Assembly (NCBI GenBank): GCA_025267735.1
Contig: CM046297.1
Span: 16,580,011 to 16,644,010, forward strand
From: Mactra quadrangularis
Taxonomy: Eukaryota; Mollusca; Bivalvia; Venerida; Mactridae
Length of the DNA stretch: 64,000 bases
Direction: 5' to 3'
In this document: positions 42,201 through 54,200 of the stretch, piece by piece
Position numbering within the stretch: position 1 is the stretch's first letter
Layout: each line of letters begins with the position of its first letter
Made by a program: the position numbers and the translations under genes
The notes under the pieces: generated by a model
Seen by the model: the letters and a program-made list of their open reading frames with translations, nothing else
What the model was told of the DNA's origin: nothing
The model's database searches: none

Positions 42201-45200
42201 AATACAGACTTTCCATTTTTTACTTCAAGTTAGCTTACATAGCATTAATTTTTCATGTTTAAATTTTGGCAGTTTTGAAAATGAGCAAGGGTTAATATTG
42301 ATGGTAAGCCTTAAGACCACAAAATATTGATCCCAATACATTTAATTATATAGAACCGTGTAAAAATGCCAAGATTTGCAGTTTCAATATATTTCAGGTA
42401 TTTTACCAGAATGGTATCTGTTATCCTCTCTTGTAAGTCTACGTTGAGCCTTTCTTTGTGCTGATGTCTGTGGGCTAGCTTCACTGTTTGGACTAGGTAC
42501 ATCTGTAAATATATTACATTGTAGTATGTTAGTAATATAACATAGCTTGTTAACATTGACCCAATATCATTAATAGCCTCTTCACATAGGACTGAGACAA
42601 TGAATACAATATGAACATCATTTATGGCTTGTTCACAATGACTGGGGCATGGAACATTGAATCACTGTGACTCTAAAGATCTGAGTATTCTGAATATTTA
42701 ACCTGAGGCTGGAACATAGGAACAATACCATTTATAACTGGTACCAGAAATTCATGATTTCAGCAATTTTTACAAAAGAAAAGAACCATTTCTCTTGAAG
42801 GTTTAAAAATCCTTATTTTCAGAACCTGCAGTGCTGAAAGCATGTATCAATGTCAATATGATTAAGCCTTTCTAGACAAAGTGAGGTTGATTGACCACTG
42901 TGATTAGACCTACACAATGTGTTGCAATGGCATTAAACCCCAAAAATACAAATTAACAATAGATGAACCTAACCACCACAAAGCCTCTTAAACATTTTCT
43001 TTTAATGACAGAATCACAACAAAAATGCCAATGTCTACAAGAAAAGTACAAATCTTATCCAAGATGAATGAAACCAGATTATCTTACATAAACAACCATT
43101 AAGGTTTCATATGACTTACTTTCTATATAGATTATAATCCATTATAATACTGTCTTCAGATCATACAATAACTTACTAGCACACAAGTACCTACTACTTA
43201 TATGATAACATCACCTTATGCCATATAAATATGTAAGACTGAAAATAACTGTTTTAGAGAGAAAGCCAGGAATGGAGAGAGGGAAAGAGCCAGGGAGAGG
43301 GAAGAGGTGGTAGAATTTTAAGGGGGGGGAGATGAAAAGAGACAACAAGGAAGGAAGAGGGGGAAAGAGCCATAGAGATGAAAAGGTGGGTAGAATATTA
43401 AGGGGGGATGGTAAAGATGAACACAAGAAACTTTAACTTCATCTTAAAGTTCTCATTTTTTCAGAGCCGATCATACATTCACTGTGAACATGTTACAATA
43501 TATGAGAGTCTCAGAGATCAGTTTGAGCCCCAATCTCTGTGTGTCCCTCTTTACAGGGGTGAGGTCCAAGTCATTATGGAACCCACATTCAGGGGTAAAA
43601 GAAGAGTATGGCTGAATACCAAAGAGCCTCAGTTTGAATCTCAGTTCGATCATCGCCTTAAATTCAGGCACTAGCCTGATTTGTTATGTTATATAGTAAA
43701 GCACACTATTCTCAACTAGCCAAATTATAGTAAAGCCAACCATTCTCAACTAGCCAAATTATAGTAAAGCATTCTCAACTAGCCAAATTATAGTAAAGCA
43801 CACCATTCTCAACTAGCTAAATTATAGTAAAGCACACCATTCTCAACTAGCCAAATTATTGTAAAGCACACCATTCTCAACTAGCCAAATTATAGTAAAG
43901 CACACCATTCTCAACTAGCTAAATTATAGTAAAGCACATCATTCTCAACTAGCCAAATTATAGTAAAGCACACCATTCTCAACTAGCCAAATTATAGTAA
44001 AGCACACCATTCTCAACTAGCTAAATTATAGTAAAGCACACCATTCTCAACTAGCCAAATTATAAGAGATAAGATATTCAAACTAGCCGAAATCTATTTT
44101 TACAAGTTCCAAGCTACAAGCTAATAGGTTAAGGTAATGACTGCACTGTTTTAGTATAATACTGGGATAACTTTAAGAGAGTGGGTTAGAAACTCCTATT
44201 ATACACAACAAGTCTGCACATGAAACATACAAATATTTCCAAACCAATGTGACCAGCTAACACCATTCAAACAATTTTCCAAAAATATCAAAATCAAAGT
44301 GATGATACAGTCTGCAACAATAATTGATTTTGTAATCAAGCCAAAACAACAGTATTTAAGAAATAATTTGTCTATTTGGTGTTGAAGAAAAAAATATTTC
44401 AGTGTTTATTTTCACTTCAAGGTTAAATGTGGCAGCCAGACCAGCTAGCTCAGTTGGTGGCGCACAAGTCTGCTGATCGAGGGGTCATGGGTTTGATTCC
44501 TGGGTGGGGCATACTTTTATGGAGCTTGGTCCTACCATTGATGCTATTTAATGTAGGGCAGTAGTCAGTCACTGACGAAAGTATGTGCCAAGTAGTTGGT
44601 AAACAGCTAAATCTAGAGATTTAGCCTTTCCAGGAACAGTGAGTGGGTGGACTGACCGCTGTGATATAACCTATACAATGTGTTAAACAAGTAAATCTGT
44701 GAGCTAATGCTCACTAGTGATACCCCCGCCAAAATCTAAAAATATGCGACAAACAGGAAGTAGATGAGTAAGGAGCATGAAATCGCTTTACACCACATGG
44801 GACTATAGGATGAAGCAATATGCAAAGTTTCAGGCTGCTGGATGGTATAGTTGCTGAGAAAACTGTGACGGAAATTTTGTAACGGCTGGACGGACGGACG
44901 CACACACACACGCACGCACGCACGCACGGACAAGGGTAAAACAGTATACCCCCCTCTTCTTCGAAGCGGGGGTATAATTATACAATGACGTTAAACCCAA
45001 CCAAAAAAAAAGAAAAGTTAAATGTAGCTGGACCCTTTTTCATGGGAAAATGGCAACAAAAATGAAATAGGGGGTAATACTTTCAATACTTTAGATAATA
45101 TCCAAAAAAGATATTTAAAATTTCAATAGTTGAAGCAATATATTCCATTGAGATTTCTCAATGATACTTATTTATCAAATTAGCTCAAATTAACAGAAAA

Positions 45201-48200
45201 TGAATAAATTATACAAAACTTAAGAGCAGGGGAATTTTACTACAAGAAAGAGGAAATCCCTTACTTTAGGTTTGGTGGCCTGATAATACACTTTATGGGC
45301 AAGAGAAAGGCTGAGTAGGCATCAGATTGTCTAGGCATTAAAGCACAAGTGTTGAATTAATGCACTATTCCCTTCTAATCAAAACTCAAAGAAATAACCA
45401 TTCATAGATGTAACCATTCAAAGACACAAAAGCAACACTGGTACATTTAACATTGTCAGATTATATTATATTAATATCCCTGTATCATGTTATCTCTATT
45501 ATGTGTTATATATCAATTATATAGATCAAAGATACATCCCAACAAGACTAGCATTACAGTTATACCTCTTTTACAATCTCTAGGAAAAGTTCTCCTATAG
45601 ACCCCCCCCCCCCCGCAGTCATGGGATCTCCTGACACCACACAGGAGGTCATAGGTCATGTTCAGATGACCTTTATGTCAGTACAAAACTGACGTACCTC
45701 ATTCTTTATTTACATGGTAGGTAGACTAGTTTTGTACTGACACATCAATATAAACTGCTGTCATGAATCTCCTGACATTGCACAGGAGGTCATAGTTCAT
45801 GTTCAGATGTGTTGACCAATCAATGTGCAGCTTTTATTGACACAAAACATTAATTAATAGCATTGGATTTTCTATTTTTATAGCAGTTTTTTTAACTATT
45901 TCAAAAGGGTGATACTTTCACAGTTAAGAATTGGACATTTTGATGTCAGTTGGGTCAGCAATACAGTACAACCTCTCTTGAAAAGCACCCACAGGAAGAG
46001 ACTAAAGTATGTTGCTGTTCAGAGGTCTTGCTCATCAGAGGTTAAACTAAATTAAAATAATGCCAAAGGGAAATATCAAAAGCTGTTGTTGTATAGAGGA
46101 TTTGTTCTACAGAGGGCTGCTTTGCAGAGGTTATACTGTATGATAATAGAAAAGGCCAGCTGAGCTCGATCCATACTGAAAGCTCGTCAGATGTAAGGAA
46201 GGAATAATTGGAACAGAAAATTTTAAACTAGGTTTTTTATTAAGACTGACCTATCATATTGTTAGGAACTGTTTGACAGTCCATAGTTACCGAAGGAGTT
46301 TACTGCAAGTGTACCCAAGTAATTAAGCGTACTAAAGCAAGGTTCAACTGTACCCAAAGTCATCAAGTGTCTACTGTACCGGGGTTTCACTGTAACCATG
46401 ATATAACTAGATAAATGATCAGGTATATTGTGTCAGAAATTGTATATAAATATAACAGTGAGAAATCAAACAAAATTGTACCATATTAAATATAATCATA
46501 CAGAAATACACTTTACTACAATACACTGAAACCCTGCTAACATGAACTCAGTCAACGAAATTAGGATGTGAAAGTGGTTGTCCGAGCAAATCATTTTATG
46601 AATAGGCACTTAATATCTCATTTGTAATATTTTGGCTGCCCAAAAGAAATTTTTGGTTGCCCAAACTACAAAGTGGTTATCAGTGGGCACCAGACACCCA
46701 CTCATTTCATAGACTCTTTTTATTATACTCTCACATAGATACTATTTTTACTGATGGCGAGTACAGTGCATTGTAGTAAGTATTTAAATCAGAGAGATAA
46801 ATATACACACCACTGACAGTTGAATAAAATCTAGCAATATTAGAGAGCAATCAACCTAATCTATAAAGTTTCAGACAGTCCAGGTTCCACAGTAACTCAC
46901 TGTACTTTAATTCATGTTATATTTTGAAATGTTAATTTTACTGTCTGTATAGAATGTTAGAAATGAGCATGTCTAGAGCATGTTATAGTGTAAGAATAGA
47001 ATGTAGATAACATACATATCAAATATACATTAACTATTTTACTACAGTCAAACCTCAGTTACACAGACATACAATGTAAAGCACAAAAATTGCTGCTGAG
47101 TTAAAGACAAGATGGCTGCTTATTAGATTAATACAAGCCAAGTTTCATTTGTAGACCTTGTAAATTTTAAGCATAAGAATTTTACTAAACTGTGAACTAA
47201 AATTGTCCCTTTAAACATTCAAATCTGGAGACATTCTCTTTTATTTTTAATTGTATACTATGGAATTAAACATAAAAATTCAGAAAAAAAATATTTTTAC
47301 AAAATTTGAGTTAGATCAGTGTTGCAATTATCTGATATGTTTTATCCTAATCCATTTTATGTTTTTGAATATATGTTTACAAACATAAGTCAATTTATCA
47401 TCTGCATAGAGTATAATATCTTTTCTACAAAAAATCATTCATGAAAATATGAAACAATAACTTCAAAAGAACCTAATTAACAATAATCAAAGGAAACAAT
47501 TAATAAAAGCCAACAAAAACACCTAAAAACAGAAATATTTCAACAATAAGCAAAAAGTAGGGCAAAATAACACAAAAACAGCTAGTGTATTCATTAAGAA
47601 GAAAAACAAAAGAGTTATTTACATGGAGAAATAAATATTAAGTACTATTTTATGACTTAAGATACAAGAGGCCTACTGTATGTATTTTGTATTGAAGGGT
47701 AAAATAGGCAGGTATTGAAAACCTGTATATATATATATAAATTTTAAACACAAAAATCTAGAAACTATACAGTATGCTGGAACCTCACCTTACGACTACC
47801 CTGACTGTAGGATAGTCCTCACCTAATGACCAACCTGATTCTAAGACCATCCTACTTATAAGACCTATTCAGTAAAAAACAGCTTTTTTGTTCCATATCA
47901 AATAGACTTAAGACCACACTGCTATAAAATAATAAGACCTTGTTTTTACTAATCAAACAAATTAATAAGGGACCTTAGTCAGTTATTTCCCCTTGTGTAC
48001 TCTTCAAATAGGTAGGTCCAATTAGTTGGATTACTTGGATTTTACCCTTACTTTTCAATGTCAGTTTGCCAAAATTAATCTTAGATAACTTTTTGTAAAT
48101 CATTTAAATTGTTTAAAATTCAAGCGAAGTATTTAAAGGGTAAATAACTATCTAAATTTCATCACTTCTGTTAATATTCTTCATTAACAAGAAAGATATA

Positions 48201-51200
48201 AGATGAAATATTTATCCTCACATAGGACTTAATGATAAAATCCAAGGATTCCAACTGTAAGGACCAACTTACAAATTGGATTGCTTCAGATTTAATCAGG
48301 GAAAGATAACTTACTTAAAGTCCCTAATAACATTTCATAGCCACTGAATCAACTCCCAAATGATACAAATTTGTTGAATAATTCCTGTACATAAATACAA
48401 ATAACTATTGTTATCAATAGTAAGTACAGAAGTACTTTAATGAGTATTTAAATCAGCTGGGTTAGTGCATGCAACACTAACAGTTGTGCATAGAAATTTT
48501 CATTGTTAGTTTGGCTTTTTCTAAACCATAATGTTTTGAATTTTTACTGAGACTCTAGATAAAGGCATGGGGCTGACCCCATGGGTATATAAAGAGCAAA
48601 TAAAAGAATATTTAGAAAAATTACTCTGGTTTGATTTTTACATATGACTAAAATTTAACAAATAAGTAAACAAAACTACCAACATGTATACTGATATCCA
48701 TCATACAGAATATAATCCATATTAAAACGAAATATCTCACACTATATATAACAACAACAATTACTGAGTGATGTTCATTGTCAACTAATATAACTAAAGA
48801 TCAATTCAAAACATTAAACTGTCAAAAAACTCAATTCAATATAGACGAAATTGGTCCTCATTTTTTGGGGGGAGATATTTTTTGTGATTTTTTCATTTTT
48901 GTATTTTTGGCATGTTTCATTATGTTAGTACAGAGTGACAGATATTACATTTATCTTATATCTAAATGTCAAATTATTGTTTCTATCAATTTTTGTTGTT
49001 GGAGTAATGTATAGTAACGTATAGTGTAGATGCCCTTGATTGAATATTAGCCTGTATTTATTGTTTTTTGGGTTTGATTTAATGCAGTAGCAACAAATTG
49101 TGTATGTCATATTACAGCGGTCAGTCAACCTACTTGCCGTTAAAGGTAAGGCTAAATCTATGGATTTTATTTTAGCAATTAACCCAGTCACAAGACACAA
49201 TCATATTTTCCATCAGTGACTTACAACTGCCTTATATGATTTAGGATCTAAATTGATATTGTTCAGTTTTATTCAACATAATACAGTACCCACCAAAAGT
49301 ATGGAGACACAAGAAATTTACCACAATTCTAGAATTTTAATGATTATTTTTGAAGAATCATTACTTATGACATTTTTAAGTATGGTTTGTAATAAAAAGA
49401 AACATTTAAACAAAATACATCATAAATGAGGTCATAACTGGGCACGGGGAAAATTTGAGAATTTCAATCAGTTGATAAACATCAAAAATTTTTAGCAAGA
49501 TGACAGAAGCTGAGCATGACCCACAAAAAATCTAACAAAAATGTAAGAAATTATATCACAGGCTTTAAAGCACAGAACAGTCTTAACTCAAGTTAAAAAA
49601 AGAGTGAGTTACGACTGTTTTGCACTAATTCTATGATATTCTGTTTTAACCTACAATGGTATATCTACACATAACAATCAAACAAAGTGACCAATTGTAT
49701 TTTAAATTAAAAAACTTCATTTTCCCAGAAGAAATCTATACTATAATAAAATTTTGATTGACAGTATAAAAACCTGATGACCTTATTCTACATTGAATTG
49801 AGATTTAGTTTAGATTGTTATTAGTTTATTTCAACTCAAATGGGACACAAATTAATACTTGTAAAGTAATATTATTATATTATATAATATAATGATAATA
49901 ATAGGTTATTATACATTTTAATGTACAATACGGAAATATATTTGGACGAGTACACAGCTTGAAAAGGCATATTGGACGAGCCAATAGGTGAGTCCAATAT
50001 GACTTTTCAAGCTGTGTACTCGTCCAGATATAAGCCTTATTGTACTGTAAAATGTATAATAACCTTTTTATTATATATCTTTCGTTTACTTTGAAATAAT
50101 CATCATCGCCATCATCCCCAACAAAGCAATCACAGCAATTCTTATCACATTGTTTAGTGCGCATGTACCCAACTGTCCAATACGAAAATAATATATATTT
50201 TTTGGATCCAATACGGGAATATATTGGACGGTCACGTGGTACAAATTCAGACTGTCGATTGGTTAGATTTATTAGATATATAATAATAATATTAATTAAC
50301 ACTTTATTTATAAAGGCATTCCAATAAAGCCAACTTAAATTGCTCACTAATAAGTTCATTACCAGCCCCAGCCAAAAACATCTACAATTAAATTAGAGTT
50401 TCTTGCAACTAAGTGAACTTTTGGATGGGATACAAACAAGGTGGAGTTGATATGCATTCAGCCAGGGACTCCTATCAAAAATTTCAACTTAGGCCTCAAC
50501 ATGTTGATCATATGTTCTATGGATTCACTCGCACCTTAATTTTGACGTTTTTTACGCTCGCTCGCCCCATTTTTCCCCAGAAAATCCATAGAACACATGA
50601 TCAACTTGTTGTGGCCTCAATACTTTTGCCACAAACAAGAGGTATAACAAATAGGCTTTGACCTTTAACCCCGCCCTGTATACATCCCAAGAAACAATGA
50701 TGATTAACATTATCTGGATTAACCATCCACCATATGTGACTCTTAACAAAAAGGGACAAAGACCGAATATATCCAACTGTTTGAGGAACAGAGCCATGGA
50801 CATCCAAAAGTACAGGAATAATAAAGAAAGTGGATTTTCAAAATGGTAACATTGAACGATAAAAATGATTAAAACATACTTAAAACAACAAACAAAATTA
50901 TGATCCTTCATGAAACATTAATTCATATTATGAAAACAACAACAACAGAGCTTCAATAAATAAAACAACAGAATGCACGATAAGACAAAGTACATGAGAA
51001 CAACAAGTTCAACATGACATTAAACCAACAAAACACCAACAAAGTAGAAATAATAACAATAAATCAATTATTTATCAATTAAACACAATGATATTTATAT
51101 AAACTATCATACTATGTTACTATATATGTATAAAACAACAACTTTAACAACAATAGTATGTATGTTAAGGCCAAGCTAAATATTTGAATAGTTTGGTTTT

Positions 51201-54200
51201 GTATTTTGTTTCTTTTTTTTGTAATGTAACGTACTGGGTTATGTGCTTCTGTTATTTCCTTTGAAAATTGCAACTGTTGAGTTAATATCAATCAGGGCTT
51301 TTTTCAGTATTTAGGGAAGGGGCCTGGGGCCTTTTTAATTATAGAACATTTGGGGAAATTTTATCGCAATTTCATAGATTGGGGAACAAAATATCCAAGA
51401 TAAATTGCAAATTTGGGGAAAATTGCATGATCTTAAAGAAATTTCAGGAGGGGAAGGTGCCTGTAAACGGCCCCTGTTATATAAGGAAACAAAGGTCTGC
51501 TACAATGCTATAGAAACAACAAAACACATAAAATGTTTCTAATCATGTCACAAAATGAAAATAACAATGAATGTTTGCTATTAGTATTACATTTAGTCTT
51601 TTGGTTTGAAATAATCTAAAATTAATTGATAAATTTGGTAATGTTTTTGTGTTATGTTGTCAATTTTTCCATTGTGAAAGGGCTTTTTGGCTCTACCTTG
51701 TGACAAAGAAAACCACTGGCTTTTGAAAAAAGTCCAGTATACAAACAACTGTGTCCACAACTATGATCAATAGATAATAACTTAATCATTCAGCCATCTT
51801 TCTTTAAATCAATGACAAATTGACAGAACAACAGAATTTTTTTTCTTGGCCATTACATTAAAAGGACTGATAACACCAGCACAAATCATCATTGTAAGTT
51901 ATAACATACATTGTTAGTATATACATGTATATCTAATGGTAAAGTTGTGTTAACAATACATGTATACATATTTATACATGTAAATATGACTAGAAAAAAT
52001 GTCATCCCACCATATATTCTACATGATGTTTAATAACAACAGTGTGAGCATTATTTACAAGAAGAGCTAACAAGAGTTTATACCTGTAGCCTGTTCAATT
52101 ACACAAAACGTTACAGAAAGTTCCGTAACGATACATTCGGAACTCCTCGGCCATTCACTGCGATTAATTCGGACATATTTAGATGCTATTTTAAAACTAC
52201 TGGTGTTGAAGTAAACAAATATATAATCGTTTAGGCAATTAGTGATGTTTCGTTTTTTAGTCCATAAATTTTTAAACATCACTCATTGCCTTAACGATCG
52301 CATATTTGTGTATTAGATGAGATTATTTGCAGTGAATGGCCGAGGAGTTCCAAATGTATCGCTACGGAACGTTCTGTAACGTTTTGTGTAATTGAACAGG
52401 CTACTGATTCATGGTAAATAGGTAGCATGGTCCACTTCAAGTATAGATAACACAATTCAAGTCTTGGAAAGATCTTGTCTTTTCCTTCCATGAAAATGTG
52501 GCAAAAGCTTTGATTTTCTTCTGTATTCAGGATCTATATTTTATCTTTATTAGAATTTTGTATAGGTCATATCACGACAGTCAGTGAACCTACTCTCACT
52601 GTTCCTGGAAAGGCTATATCTCTAGATTTAGCTATCAACCAGTTACAAGGCACTTTATAACTTCTGTCTGTTAACCAGTGACTGACAACTGTCCTTCATA
52701 ATTTAAAATCAGAGGTAGGAAGAATGGCTGTAAAAATAATTTTATGACAAAGCTCCACTCTCAAAGTATACCCCAGCCAGGGAGTCAAAACCAATGACCT
52801 CTCGATCAGAAGACTTGTGCACATCCTACTGAGCAAGCATACAGTCAACTCCTCATAGTCCCTTCTACAGGATAGTCAAACAGGAACAATGACCAAGATG
52901 TGATATTGAATAATCAAGCTAAAAGGAAGTGAAAATATTGAACGAAAGAAAATAAATGGTCAGTATTCATTGTGCACCAGTCATGTGATATGAGGCTTAA
53001 CAACATCATTAAAATACCAGAGCAGTCACATCACTTCCTCTCTAACAAACAACAATACAGTCAAACAAGGTAGAATCTGTACATTCAAAACAAAGTATAC
53101 ATGTATTAGCCACAAAAAATAATTAAAAGGGAAGTCACAGTCATTCCCTTAATTTGATGAATGAGTTAAGTTTAAATGGTAAGATTTTGACCACATTACA
53201 CAGGCTAAGTGCAAAACCATAGTAACTCAATCTAAAAAAAAGAGTGAGATACAACCATTTTGCCCTAAGACCACGATTTACATTCAATATCACCAGTCAC
53301 TACAATGGTTTAATGTAACATTATTGTAACTCCCTTATTTTTATATGGAGTTAAGTCTGTTCTGTAGTAACTGTCATCATACTTATTTATCAATTAAATC
53401 TATTTCCTCACTTGCATCTTAAGGAAGTTTTAAGGAAATTGACATTTAATTTTTAAAGGCCTAACAGCTGATTTTATATCTTGATCACAGCCAAGCCTGT
53501 GCTCAGTCAACTAAATTTTAAAAAGACATCAATTTTAAAATGACCCTAGCATGATGTTTTGGGTGGAGTGACAAATATACAGCGTTAAGGAAGACAAACC
53601 AATGTGACATGACCTTGTACGATAATTTTAGTAATCTGGATAGAGAAGGAATAAACACTGTAAAGGGTCGGCACAAAAATAGTCTAAATCCTTCTTCATC
53701 AGCATGTAGCTAAACTAGTTTTGTAACGACCCATAAACTTAAGATACCTGTTCAAAAATACAAAGATAATGATCCAGTTTTCACACATAATTTAAATGGA
53801 AGACAAGTGAACCTGAAAGTTTGAACTCAGAGTAGTGATAACTTTGGTACAAATTACTCTAGACGTTCCCTAATTAGTTTGTATATTTATATGTTAACAT
53901 ACACCAGGGTCATCTTGCTGGCTAAATGGATTGAATGTTCAAAATTTTCAAAATGAAATTTAAGCTTGATTTTAACAACTTAAGCAAACAAAAAAAAGAA
54001 CTCTTCATGTACAGTCCAGAATACTTCTACTCATGCAATCTTACACACTAAATAAAATAATCATAATATCAATCAAGTTTTAAAACCCAGTCAGGCTACG
54101 TCTATAAGCGGATGGCAGGGTTCCGAGCCAAAAACACTTATAAGGTATTCAGACTGTGAATAAAACCGCTGTTAAATTAGCTCACAAACCTTGGTCTAAA

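Larger units (their letters stand above)
38008..42406. other. 4.4 kb DIP2 intron (w2-w3)
   Basis: Repeat R1, a C-rich run near 38280, a CAGT MITE, SINE family 4, the 83-bp array, the MITE 41474-41658 and a SINE fragment (42040-42185). 39015-39650 and 41063-41470 contain no recognised feature. Confidence 0.7.

Noticed and set aside
43408..43674. 88-codon plus-strand frame
   Set aside because: The 3' part resembles a SINE-type tRNA head (CAGTTTGAATCTCAGTTCGA) and no protein family is recognised.
43693..44064. Regular 34-bp repeats that might suggest a CRISPR array
   Set aside because: The units are contiguous with no unique spacers, lie inside an animal intron and no cas gene is present. It is a minisatellite.
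49880..50359. 159-codon minus-strand open frame
   Set aside because: It runs through a hairpin element, has no recognisable domain and its composition reflects the AT-rich inverted repeat.
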